Positions 30,001 through 38,800 of a stretch of 64,000 bases of DNA are shown piece after piece. The notes below the pieces were generated by a model. It searched no databases. It was not told where the DNA came from and was given only the letters and a program-made list of their open reading frames with translations. The position numbers and the translations under genes were made by a program. Within the stretch, counting starts at the first letter, position 1; each line of letters opens with the position of its first letter. Origin of the DNA: Callipepla californica brunnescens (taxonomy: Eukaryota; Chordata; Aves; Galliformes; Odontophoridae); assembly GCA_023055505.1 (NCBI GenBank), contig JALIRH010000004.1, forward strand, positions 39,933,502-39,997,501, given 5' to 3'.

Positions 30001-30514
30001 TATACAGATGACTAAAAACAGCCCTGAGTTAAGCACAACAGTGTCAGTAGGAGCTAAGCTGCATCCAAGCTGAAGACAAATCGCGGCTAAGGGCAGGGAA
30101 CGCTGTTTGTGTCATCTCTGCTAGCAGCCAGTGCACAAGATCCTGGCAGTCACAGGAGCAACTGCAGGTAGCCTGGGTAATATTTAGCTCCTCCTCCTCC
30201 CTGCCAACTCTCGCCTTTAGTTACGCTGTCAACGCTGTTCCCCCTTTCTGTCGTATCATCAAAAACAACAAAACCAGGACGCGGACCAGAGCACCGGCTG
30301 CAGACGGGGGCAGCGATCAGCGGGGTCCTTCGGGCACAAAGGCGTCTCTTACCCACTTGTCCAGAGGGACCTGCGTCAGAGAGCCGGTGCCCTGGTAGAG
30401 ATCCACGCTGAGCTGTTCCAGGCTGAGCTTCTCCTGCAGGAAGTGGCCCAGGTACCTCTGCAGCAGGTACCTGCAGGCCCTCTTCTTGATGGACTCCGAG
30501 AACGGCCACGGCAT
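400..30514 (-). CDS. ATG2B: ATG2B, autophagy-related lipid transfer protein 2B (5' part, 33 coding exons, 3' end outside window)
   Basis: ATG2 proteins are long rod-shaped bridges that move phospholipid from the ER to the growing phagophore, and also act at lipid droplets. Thirty-three minus-strand exons join without a frame break into 1678 codons; recalled vertebrate ATG2B is about 2080 residues, so roughly the last 400 lie beyond position 1. The start is the ATG at complement 30512-30514, opening [18 protein letters not shown], the family's N-terminal chorein-like lipid-entry segment. Later landmarks are an acidic stretch in exon 17, a GABARAP-binding LIR (FCIL, residues 1490-1493) and the adjacent WIPI-binding region in exon 31. 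Three donors are GC rather than GT. The gene shares a CpG island with divergent GSKIP. The paralogue ATG2A is less likely because neighbour order and peptides fit ATG2B. Exons are listed in the segment entries. Confidence 0.96.
4684..7555 (-). CDS. ATG2B: ATG2B coding exons 24-29
   Basis: Exons, 5' to 3': 7449-7555, 7036-7128, 6552-6622, 5718-5794, 5310-5480, 4684-4822. Small exons encoding [52 protein letters not shown] and [15 protein letters not shown], all characteristic of vertebrate ATG2. Exon 29 is less conserved and rich in Ser/Glu, consistent with the linker that precedes the LIR region. Phases run 2, 2, 1, 0, 0, 1 with no break. Confidence 0.93.
8763..12389 (-). CDS. ATG2B: ATG2B coding exons 18-23 (third GC donor)
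   Basis: Exons, 5' to 3': 12247-12389, 11013-11170, 10581-10753, 10107-10257, 9696-9895, 8763-8843. Exon 18 ends in the peptide EKLYNR with a GCAAGT donor (plus-strand ACTTGC just left of 12247); frame rules out the GT 4 nt downstream. Exon 20 is Ser/Glu- then Arg/Lys-rich ([17 protein letters not shown]). Exon 23 reads [15 protein letters not shown], strongly family-typical. Intron 23 (7556-8762) shows no coding or repeat signal I can identify. Confidence 0.93.
12543..17361 (-). CDS. ATG2B: ATG2B coding exons 11-17
   Basis: Exons, 5' to 3': 17100-17361, 16121-16271, 15537-15629, 15187-15375, 14339-14612, 13534-13636, 12543-12735. This is the central rod of the protein. Exon 11 reads [12 protein letters not shown], exon 14 reads [19 protein letters not shown], and exon 15 reads [19 protein letters not shown]. 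Exon 17 carries two acidic patches ([15 protein letters not shown]) that probably form a flexible loop. All phases agree, and every intron in the group is GT-AG. Confidence 0.94.
17506..21960 (-). CDS. ATG2B: ATG2B coding exons 7-10 (two GC donors)
   Basis: Exons, 5' to 3': 21864-21960, 20681-20863, 19981-20135, 17506-17617. Readable peptides include [40 protein letters not shown] and [10 protein letters not shown]. The donors of exons 7 and 8 are GCAAGT, not GTAAGT. The nearest GT, 4 nt further, would break the frame, so the GC donors are needed. Intron 9 (17618-19980) contains the mariner/CR1 nest. Intron 6 (21961-23806) holds only AT-rich sequence and a weak, higher-GC patch near 22.56-22.87 kb that could be an old repeat. 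Confidence 0.92.
17681..19550 (+). mobile_element. fossil mariner/Tc1 DNA transposon (Galluhop-like), interrupted by CR1
   Basis: Inverted ends are visible: AAAGTAATGTCTCCTATGT at about 17696-17714 and its near-complement at about 19518-19539. Broken mariner transposase peptides lie between them on the plus strand: [19 protein letters not shown] before the insertion, then [29 protein letters not shown] and others with many stops and frame changes. Without the CR1 insert the element is about 1.3 kb, the usual mariner size. It is dead. It lies in ATG2B intron 9, antisense to the gene. The Galluhop label rests on memory of its ends and size. Confidence 0.85.
18128..18697 (+). mobile_element. CR1 LINE, 5'-truncated, with reverse-transcriptase C-terminal ORF
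   Basis: Inserted inside the mariner copy. It keeps an open frame (in-frame to TAG near 18613) for the end of CR1 ORF2: [52 protein letters not shown] and [14 protein letters not shown]. The 3' end shows the classical GGTCCTTTCCAACCTAATGA and CTATGAATA tail. The open frame over about 480 bp suggests a relatively young CR1 subfamily. The mariner reading resumes directly at both borders, so the insertion is later than the mariner. The apparent start codon at 18098 belongs to mariner sequence and is not a CR1 start. Confidence 0.93.
21022..21051. repeat. (TA)n microsatellite, about 15 units
   Basis: A pure TA run preceded by an imperfect CA/TA tract (from about 20995). It lies in ATG2B intron 7, about 160 bp upstream of exon 8 on the minus strand. 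Confidence 0.95.
23807..26960 (-). CDS. ATG2B: ATG2B coding exons 2-6
   Basis: Exons, 5' to 3': 26798-26960, 25901-26053, 25511-25613, 24433-24595, 23807-23986. They encode residues about 55-308 and complete the N-terminal chorein-like domain; the conserved peptides [12 protein letters not shown] and MVFRPRPR are readable in exon 2. Exon 3 carries [18 protein letters not shown] and exon 5 carries [17 protein letters not shown], both family-typical. Phases run 1, 1, 2, 0, 0 and all splice sites here are GT-AG. Intronic sequence between them is AT-rich and I see no repeat I can name. Confidence 0.93.
30353..30514 (-). CDS. ATG2B: ATG2B coding exon 1 (chorein-like N-terminus)
   Basis: Fifty-four codons from the initiator ATG to DKW, ending at a good GTAAGA donor (complement 30351-30352). 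This amphipathic start forms the lipid entry end of the ATG2 groove in the family. It is very GC-rich because it lies inside the CpG island, yet its frame is clean, unlike AK7 exons 1-2. The start is fixed by the conserved MPWPFSESI opening and joins exon 2 in phase 0. Intron 1 (26961-30352, 3.4 kb) is the longest ATG2B intron seen. I see only AT-rich sequence in it plus a purine-rich run at 29430-29490. Confidence 0.95.
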
Positions 30515-30681
30515 GGTGGCTGCGGGGCTGCGATCGGGACGGGGCCGAGGGGGCAGCTCGGAGATGGGGTTGCCAGGCTCGGCACGGGGCTCGCTACCCG
30601 CGGCCGGGCTCCCCCAGCGCCTCTCGCACGGCCGCTGCGGCGGCACCGCCTGCCCTCAGGCGCACACAGGTAGCTCCATCC

Positions 30682-30705
30682 TCACTCGGCCACAGCCGCC
30701 GCCAT
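30682..30705 (-). other. short upstream ORF in probable ATG2B leader
   Basis: The YY1 element on the minus strand supplies an ATG followed by six more codons and TGA (MAAAVAE). It lies about 170 nt upstream of the ATG2B start and is only relevant if transcription starts above 30705. The surrounding context, AAG before the ATG and G after it, is favourable for initiation. Confidence 0.4.
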
Positions 30706-30959
30706 CTTCCCGGCGCCCCGCGAGCGCGGAGGGGACGGCGGCACCGCACGGCTCGAAGCGACGGGAAGGGGCTGTGAGGCGGCCGGGGCTCCCCCGCGCC
30801 AGTTCCCGCCGCTGGCACGGCCGGGTCGGAGCGACGCGAAGCGCACGCCGCGTTCCTCCGCGCGCCTCCCCCTCCTCACCGAGCGCCGCCACCGGCAGCG
30901 TGACGCACGGCGGAAGTGACGTCTCCGGGAGCGGAGCAGGCGGGGGCGGAAGTGGCGGC

Positions 30960-31041
30960 GGGAGGCGCGGCGTGGCGGCCGTAGCCGAGCGGGACGGGAG
31001 CGGTCCCGGGGCGGGTCGGGCGGCTGCAGCCGGGCCGGGCA
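30960..31041 (+). other. GSKIP: possible non-coding first exon of GSKIP
   Basis: The GSKIP coding exon is preceded by a splice acceptor, so a 5' leader exon should exist upstream. A plausible donor (CAG before GTGGGC) occurs at about 31041 within the CpG island, just downstream of the ETS/CRE motif. The exact boundaries are a guess; transcript data would be needed to fix them. Confidence 0.3.
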
Positions 31042-31710
31042 GGTGGGCTGCGTCGGGGTGCGAAGGGAGGGAGGCAGGCGTACGGTCCCGCAGTTCCCTG
31101 AGGAGTGGAAGCCCGGCAGTTCCGCGAGCAGCCCTCCCGCTGCTGAGAGTTGGCCGCCAAGCCCGGCCCCCGCTGACCTCTTCTGGGCTGTGGTTGTGCG
31201 AGGGGACGTTCTTTAGTGAGGCTGAATGGGAAACTGCTGCTCTTATTCTGCCCTCGTAATCGCTGATAACTCGGTTCACAGGCCCTCGTTAAGTCTTGCT
31301 CAATGGTTGATATGTTATTACTTTCAACAGGCATTGGTTATAGCTTTTTCAGACCTAACTTGGGTTTCCCGGTGCATATGGGGTCAGCAAAGTGCTGCAT
31401 TAGTTACTGCTGAATCACATCGGAGTCTTATCCAGTACAGCGTGAGCTGTGTGCATAGGAGCCAGCAACTCCTTCAGTAACGCTTCTGTGTGCTGATGTA
31501 ACCTGAAGGTCCTCAGGTTTTTGTTTTGAGTTTTCTGCACTGCTGCAGAATTCAATAGTGTTTGTTTGTTTTGCTGTTTTTTTTTTTGTTTGTTTGTTTT
31601 TGTAATGGTTAATACACCTACTTAAAATGTAGCTTTAGCTTTACAATGTAAATGTTCTGTGTTGACTGTGGAGGGATGATGAATCTAAAACAAATGCTTC
31701 CACGTGCAGA

Positions 31711-32745
31711 ATGGAAACTGACTGCAGTCCTATGGAGTTGACCAACAACACAGAGTCTGAAGAGGATTCTGATTATAGAGACTTCGAAGAAGCTGATGTG
31801 AAAGATATGAGACTAGAAGCCGAAGCTGTCGTGAATGATGTTCTGTTTGCTGTTAGCAACATGTTTGTTTCAAAAACTCTTCCATGTGCAGAGGATGTGG
31901 CGTATATCAATGTGGAAACCAGGGAAAGGGGCAGATACTGTGTGGAGCTCACTGACTCAGGACTGAGGGTAAATTAACTTGTTTATAATTTTTAATTGTC
32001 TTCACGCTGAATTATGATCCTGTTCAGAAGGTGCCTTGAAAGCAATATCAGTGATGCCAGAACTGTTTACGTATACTCTTGTACCTTTATGAATGCCAGT
32101 TCTGTGTGTTCCCCTGCAAAGGGGGCACTTTTGCTAATGCAAACAGAGGAAGAAGGGATGCTCTTTGGAAAATAAGCATTTGTTTGGGACACTTGCAAAA
32201 TGATGAGGACTGAAGCAGTTAATGGGCAAGTGTATTATAAGCATGTCAGTCTTCTCAAGTACCTAAAAAAAAGTAACTCAGTGTGTATATAAATCCATTT
32301 TGCACCATTCATATTGTTTGTGAAGATGTGTAGAAGGCTTCCTTCACAGGTGGCAGAGATGGATTATACAACCATTCTGAGTTTGAGAATGAAGTATTTG
32401 AAACAGTCTAAACACTGTGTTACCAGCAAGACCCCCAGCAGAAAGCACAGACTGCAATTTAAATCAACTTTTTTTTCATACTGCTGTACAACCTGGATGG
32501 CAAAGTTAAACTTTTTAATACCTGTTTCACTTTGCAGTGTGTTCCTAATTGCAGAAGATTAACCAGTGCTTTCTTTGTTGCAGGTAGTAGCTTATGATTT
32601 TGATCAGACTGATGACAGTTTGCAAAACCCGTACCATGAGACTGTCTACTCCCTATTGGACACTCTCAGCCCTGCATATCGGGAGGTGTTTGGAAATGCA
32701 TTACTACAAAGACTGGAAGCTTTGAAGAGAGAGAGTCAGTCATGA
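31711..32745 (+). CDS. GSKIP: GSKIP, GSK3-beta interaction protein
   Basis: A small cytosolic scaffold that binds GSK3-beta and anchors protein kinase A. Two coding exons, 31711-31968 and 32584-32745, join in phase 0 (donor GTAAAT, acceptor TTGCAG) to give 139 residues, the length I recall for the human protein. Residues about 28-52, including [19 protein letters not shown], form the amphipathic helix that binds the PKA RII subunit. The C-terminus [20 protein letters not shown] is the GSK3-interacting helix, and both look intact. The start is the first ATG after a probable acceptor (CACGTGCAG at 31701-31709), implying an upstream non-coding exon in the CpG island. Its neighbours are divergent ATG2B and downstream AK7. 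Confidence 0.96.
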
Positions 32746-35140
32746 TTTGCCCTGAAGGGAGGAAGATTTAATACTAGAAGGAATTCTTTGTATAAGGCAC
32801 TGAGATCTTTCTTACAAATACAGCTGCAAACTTGTAAAGATTCATTTCTTGCATTGATACCTAATAACATGCCAGTACTGTTCTATTCTATGTTGCTGCA
32901 GAGGATTTATGTATATCACAGCACTGTCCACTTGGGTGGTCTGTAAAACTAATCAATGTTTTCTTTTTTTAGGTGAACAAATAGCTTGCTTCTTTAAAAA
33001 ACAGTAAAAAAATATTTGGTCTCTTTTCAGAGTGTTACTATCTGAAGTTCTGGAAAAAATATAGAGACTGAATGTTATATAGGTAAATAATAACATTTTT
33101 TGTGCTTACTGACTATTACCATATCTGTTTTTTTTACATGGAAGTTAACTACCTAATTCCTATATATTAAATGAAGTTGATAGTAAAAACAAGCAGTTAA
33201 CTTCTATTTCAAACTGAGAAATAGATTTTTCACAGTAGTTTGCTGTGCTGTTCAGAAGTCTAAAAGTTCTGGGCTTTGATAACAAGAAAGATAAGCAGCT
33301 GAGTGATGTTTATATAATGACAGTATCTGAGTTAAAATGAAAGTTCATAATTACTTGATCTGTCATTGACTGCAGCAAGCAACAAACTCCAAAGAGTAAA
33401 TGATGTACCGTTACTACATGAATGTATTGTGTGAATTGCAAATGAATTAAGCACAGAAGTAAGTTAGGGTGTAACAGGCTACATTCCTTAAAGATGATGT
33501 TATATATGATATGTATGTATGTATGCTATATTGTAACTTTTTGGGAGGCTTGGAAGACATTTTAGCTTGTTTACTATTCTGAATGTGTGTTTACATAATG
33601 TGTAGGGTGTGTGTATATATTTACCCAGAGTATTTTTGCTTCAGCCTTTACTTTCTACAAGATGGTAATTTGGTACTCCAGTTTTTCAACTTTTCTTCCT
33701 CAATTTTACAGTATCCTCTCCTACTGAATACTAAGTATGCATTGTAATATTGATTGCATTGTATTGGTTTGGAACCAAAGCTTGTATGAAATTTGTTAGG
33801 ACTAACACAAACCAGAAGACATAACTTGTATTTTCTACTTAAAAACTGGTACTGATCTCTTTATAATGTTTTGCTTTAACTTTTCAAGTATGTATTGAAT
33901 GGGAGACTTTTTTAAAAACAATACTGTTGTCTAGAAATACTGGAACTTCTGAAGAAGCATTCTATGACCATGATGCTTCTTGTATTCTTATATTATTCAG
34001 TATTTGTGCATTTTTATTTATTCTGTCATGCTGTTGTGCTAAGTATATGCAGTAAGTTTATTGGAGCCATGGTTAGGTACATATCATTCCTCGTGAACTC
34101 ACAAATTCTAGTTACTTCAGTAGAGCTGTTTTGACTTACACCTGCTGAGGAGTCGCCCTATTAATTGGAGAAGCCAGAGTTTTTAGGAGAGTGTTTGGCT
34201 AGTGATGCTATAACTGTGGCTGGTGAGGCAACCACAGTCAGCTTTCCCATTTTCTAGAGCTTAATTTCATGTTTGTTTAATTGTCTTGTTAGGTTGACAC
34301 TCCTAGTGTTAATTTTTTGGTCCTGGGTATGTCCTATGCTCTAAAATTTGTTCATAGGCTGTCTTTTGCACACAGATCTGTGGCCCATGGTTAGTCCTCC
34401 GTGAGGAAAATGTACTTTACCGAATTTATATTTGAATATTTTTCCCTTGCAATTAATTTCCTTGTTCAATTTAAACGACTTAAAGCATTAAATGAATGCA
34501 CCAGTGCAGTGTGTGTTTGTGGTTTTTTTGTTTTTTTGTTTTTTTTTTTAATGGGGAGGGAAGAGGGAATCAAGAATCAAAACTATTCTTTCCGTAAACA
34601 CATTTTAATAACAGATTATTTGCAAGTATTTCAAAGGTACCTTTGGCTGTGAACTTATACTGTCCTGGAAAAATACAGCAGATGAATGTAAAGAGGATCT
34701 TGGAAAGGAAGTATGAGAACAGCAAGTGGGAAAAAAATGCCAAAATTAATGCCAGTTTTTGTTTTTTTTTTTCCTTTAGACATCTTTAAAATGCTTTGTC
34801 ATTCAAGTTCTTGTTATAAACCTGAGAACTACTTACATAATATACAGTTTGTAGATGTTTCTGGAAGAATTCTGTTATTTCTTAGGGAGTACTGGAGTAT
34901 CTAAAAAGAGGAGCTGTGTCATTCCACTGTTTGGCTTTGGGCTTGAGAAGGAAAGCACTTTACATTCCTTACATTTGGAATTGGCACCTATGTGGAGCTG
35001 CTCTGAATGCACTAAGAGCGGATGATTTCAATAAGGCTATCCTTAGACTGATTTGTTTTTATTTTTGAAAGCTGAATGAACGCTGCCTGGGCTCGTGCAA
35101 GGCTGTAAATCTGTGAACTGCCACTTTTTTGGGAAGATTA
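32746..35140 (+). other. GSKIP 3' UTR and intergenic sequence
   Basis: AT-rich sequence without coding potential. I saw no AATAAA here by eye; ATTAAA hexamers occur at 33166-33171 and 34487-34492 and are candidate polyadenylation signals for short and long GSKIP 3' ends. A short TATG repeat lies at about 33510-33526 and T-rich runs near 34520 and 34760. Nothing else is recognised. Confidence 0.5.
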
Positions 35141-35149
35141 TGTTAAATC

Positions 35150-35217
35150 TTGGGGGGGGTGGGGTTTGGACTCGATGATCTCCAGAGCTCTCTTCCACCC
35201 CCTACGATTCTGTGATC
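35150..35217 (+). mobile_element. CR1 LINE 3'-end fragment
   Basis: About 70 bases match the well-known CR1 tail: TTGGACTCGATGATCTCCAG, then a run leading to CTACGATTCTGTGAT. The upstream part is missing, the usual 5' truncation of CR1. It lies about 260 bp upstream of the AK7 start codon, between GSKIP and AK7. Confidence 0.85.
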
Positions 35218-35339
35218 AGAACGTACTATGGGCTTACTACAAATAACCAGGTTCGGGCCACCTCAAAGCCTCTGCGCTGTAGGAATGGACGTGTAAACAA
35301 CAAAGCCTTTCAACTTCGTTTCTCTCAGCAGTACTAGGC

Positions 35340-35640
35340 TTTGCCCTGACCGGTGTCGGGAAGTCAGGAACAAAGTTTCCCCCGCAGGGCTCCCTGCAGC
35401 AGAGATAAGAGCGCTGCCGAGGGCCGCGCAGCGCTTCCCGCCCTTATGCAACGGGCCGCGTCGCCACACACGGCGGCCATGGCGGCGGGCGCTGCGCGGA
35501 GCCGCAGGGTCCTTCCTCAACCACCTCGATACCTACTGCCGGCCGCAACATCGGGCGAGGTTCGGGCACGGGCTGCCTGCGGGGCGGGCAGAGCAGCGGG
35601 GACCCGAGGCCGGGCGGGGTGTGTGCGAACGTGCGTCTTG
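35340..35640. promoter_or_regulatory. CpG island at AK7 5' end
   Basis: GC- and CpG-rich DNA covering the AK7 start codon (35479) and first exon. A GCGGCCATGGCGGCGG context surrounds the ATG. A forkhead-type motif, TGTAAACA, lies at 35292-35299 just upstream. AK7 is a ciliary gene and forkhead factor FOXJ1 drives such genes, so the site is suggestive, but a single 8-mer proves nothing. I did not find a clear RFX X-box. Confidence 0.6.
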
Positions 35641-35837
35641 TGTGTTGCAGTATTTATCCGGTTGTGTTGTTGGAGCGTCGCTAGGAAAGCGTGGGAGAAG
35701 AGGAGGAGGAAAACGAGAACCACTCGGAGGCTGAAGTTTCCAGGAGGCCGCAAGGAGGGACTCTTCCAAATAGTGGGGGACTCTGTCTAAGCCAGAGAGT
35801 ACTAAAACCATATTTTGCAGAGGAAGTATATGCAGTA
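35479..35837 (+). CDS. AK7: AK7 coding exons 1-2, with multiple apparent +1 frameshifts
   Basis: Exon 1 is about 35479-35559 and exon 2 about 35651-35837 (acceptor TGTTGCAG, donor GTAAGT). Family-like peptides appear in order but in changing frames: [11 protein letters not shown] (35479-35511), FLNHLDTYC (35513-35539), GRNIGR (35541-35558), [14 protein letters not shown] (35651-35692), [18 protein letters not shown] (35694-35747), KEGLFQIV (35752-35775), [10 protein letters not shown] (35777-35806), [10 protein letters not shown] (35808-35837). Each switch requires one surplus base, always next to a run of identical bases. The exon 1/2 junction also needs one base removed. The upstream start is the ATG in the CpG island; no better one was seen. 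Assembly error is likelier than pseudogenisation because the rest of the gene is intact. Confidence 0.75.
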
Positions 35838-38800
35838 GTAAGTCGTATCCTTATTTCAGGTCGCTGTTAGACAACATAGAAATACTGCAAGTCACTTAAA
35901 TGACCCTCATTAATNNNNNNNNNNNNNNNNNNNNNNNNNNNNNNNNNNNNNNNNNNNNNNNNNNNNNNNNNNNNNNNNNNNNNNNNNNNNNNNNNNNNNN
36001 NNNNNNNNNNNNNNAAATAGTTTGACAGTGACTCTTGTAAGTTATCCAAACATCCTTTTCAGAAATCTATGTGTGAGAAAACTACGTTCTACCAGTAAGT
36101 AAATCTGAAAAGGAATTTTTGGATAGTGTTGTTGGTTTTTTTTCTTCTTTTTTCTTTAAATTTTTTTTAATCAACCCAATTTGAACTATTCCCTCAGGTC
36201 TCCTCTCAGAACGAGCTCTTAAGTTATTTGCTTGAATGTGACGTTATTTTTTATAATATCACTGAGGATGCAAACCAAATTGAGGAAGCAACATGGGCTG
36301 CTTCTGGTTAGTACTGCCATTTTCTGAACTGAAAACTGCTAAACAGCTACTAAAGTTTATTATAGATGTCTAATAAATTAACCTGGGATTTATAATTTAC
36401 TATAATATAAAACTGGGTTCCTTGATGGGGAAATGTTCAATTAATTCAAGTGCATTCGACGGTCCCTTGCTTACATTCCTAAACTGGAGAAACTGTCATA
36501 GGATGGTCCAACACTTGAAGTGACATACCTGTGTAGACAGCTATTTCCATAAAAAACTATCCACTGTCATCAACTAGTATTTGCTCACGGGAGGAAATTT
36601 TTACCCACCTTCAATGTTTCTACGTTTTATATAATTATCTTAATTGTTTGAGAGGGTTCAGAGGAGGGCCATGAAATGATCAGAGGACTGGAGCACCTCC
36701 CCTACAAAGACAGGCTGAGGGAGCTGGGTTTGTTCAGACTGGAGAAGAGAAGGCTACAAGGAGTCGTCATTGCAGCCTTCCAGTATTTAAAAGTGGATTA
36801 TAAAAAGGAGGGGAATCAACTTTTTACTTGGGTAGATGGTGATAGGACAAGTGGGGATGGTTTTCAGCTCAAGGAGTGAAGGCTTAGATTGGATTTCAGG
36901 GGGAAGTTCTTCACAGAGAGAGTGGTGAGGTACTGGAACAGAGTGCCCTGAGAAGCTGTGGATGCTCTGTCCCTGATTGGATGGGGCCCTGGGCAACCTG
37001 GTCTAGTACCAGATCTGGAAGTTGGTGTTCCTGCCTGTGCCAGGGGGGTTGGAACTTGATCATCCTTGGGGTACCTTCAAACCCAAGTTGTTCTATGCTT
37101 CTGTGATCTCAAGGGTTTTTTTATTTTTATTTTTTACTTAAATCTGTTATTAAAATTATCATTAGCAGTCAGCACATACAGCTTTCTCCTAATTACTGTA
37201 TGCAAAATCTATTGGGTGTCAGGAATCATTTTACGGTGACAGTGCAGGATTGCTCTTTATATTATAGCTAAATTAAACTGTGGTTTTCTGTTTAATTATT
37301 TTGCTGTAAATTAAAGAAACTTCCCTTGAATTTTGTAGATGTTCTGTTTCAGTTACAACAAACACACTTATTCCAGTCCCTCAGCAGTCAATAAAGGTGA
37401 ACGACTTTCTAGTATAAATTATTTCTTTATTCTTTTTCTGTGATATGCATCTCTGTGTAGATTATGTTAATGATTGATCATGTGGTTTGACAATATTTTT
37501 CTGTTTTCTTATTTATCGTTGGTTAATTTCTATTTTATAGCAAGAAAAATAAAGCCGTTTCCTTCAAAACACAGAACATTATAGCATAAACAGGGCCAAA
37601 AGCAAATATACAGTTTATGTAATACAGTTTACAATAGGTAAATTCTTTGCTTTCATTCAACAGCCCTACGTATGGAAATAGAGCATTTTGCAACACCAAA
37701 AATGTTCATCCTCATTTCAACAGTAATGAGCTGGGCAAAAAGCAAACCCCCTGACCCAGTAAGTAATATGAGAGAACACTCTTCTTGTACTGATTATTTC
37801 CATTTAATGGAAAATAAATGGAATAAATATTTCCATTTGATTTATCTGTTAATTTCAATTAATGTACTGAAGTATGTACTTCGATAACACTAACTTCATC
37901 TGCTATTATTAAGTATACATATTTTTAATGGTCCTTTCACTTCAACCCGCACTTACCGCTGGATTTGTTAAATGTATTCCAACAAATAGACAAGTGTAGG
38001 CAGTGAGATACTATGTTGGGCAGACATTAGGACTGCTTGGACATACTTTCTCAAGTATAGGCTTTAGAAGTTTTAAAAATACCAAATGAAAGCAGAACAG
38101 GTTTTTAAAAATATGTTAACAACCTGTTTTAAACATATGGGCTTTAAAAAACTATTCAGTTTTAAGAGTAGTATAACATCTGCCTTTTTTTCTTCCTAGG
38201 AGGATTCTGAGATTCCTTTTACTGAGGAAGATTATCGGAGAAGAAAATCTCATCCTAACTTTATGGATCACATAAATGCTGAAAAACTTGTCCTCAAACT
38301 TGGAAAAATTGTGTGTATATGTTTGTTTGTTTGTTTCTAAATAAGGTTTAAAAAAAAAAAAAAAAACACCGAAAAATAGTTTGGTCATCCTAGAGCATTA
38401 TCTAAATAATGGAAGTTGCCAACTATTTGATTAAATTTGTAGTGTATTATATCTTTTATAGATGTGAATATCAGCCTTTATTAATAACATTCTAAGTAAA
38501 GAGGAGGTCATGTTTTAGAATTAATAAATAATAGTTATACTTAACATACATAATTCATAATACAGATCCCAAATTCCTTTTTTCAGTATCTACATTTAAA
38601 AATGAAAAACACGTTATTATGTTGGTTGTACAAGGGAGAATTAAAGCTGGAGCTTGTGTGGGGAAACCTCAAGGGTAGAAAAGATGGACTAAAAGATTTT
38701 TACCTTTATCTTTGCAGCAAAATATTAGGGCCGTGTAGCTTTTCTGAGAGAAGAGCTGCCTCCCAGCTCTATTCTCAATGCCCACCCAGTTCCTGAGTCT

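Larger units (their letters stand above)
30270..31180. promoter_or_regulatory. CpG island, bidirectional ATG2B/GSKIP promoter
   Basis: A block of very GC- and CpG-rich DNA between two head-to-head genes: the ATG2B start codon is at 30514 (-) and GSKIP begins on its other side (+). Motifs read by eye: GCCGCCATCTT at 30698-30708 (a YY1 element in sense for ATG2B), CGGAAGTGACGTC at 30911-30923 (ETS site fused to a CRE), and GGGGCGGAAGTGG near 30943 (GC box plus ETS). No TATA box is evident. YY1 elements of this kind usually lie just downstream of the start site, which would put ATG2B initiation near 30710-30730. That placement is inference. Confidence 0.85.

Noticed and set aside
30486..31259. 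257-codon plus-strand open frame in the CpG island
   Set aside because: Gly/Arg/Ser/Ala-rich composition is what GC-rich DNA gives by chance. It overlaps ATG2B exon 1 antisense and runs through the GSKIP leader, with no family features.
35479..35837. AK7 as a true pseudogene in this species
   Set aside because: Sixteen of 18 exons are intact with proper splice sites, and all disruptions are same-direction homopolymer indels clustered by an assembly gap.
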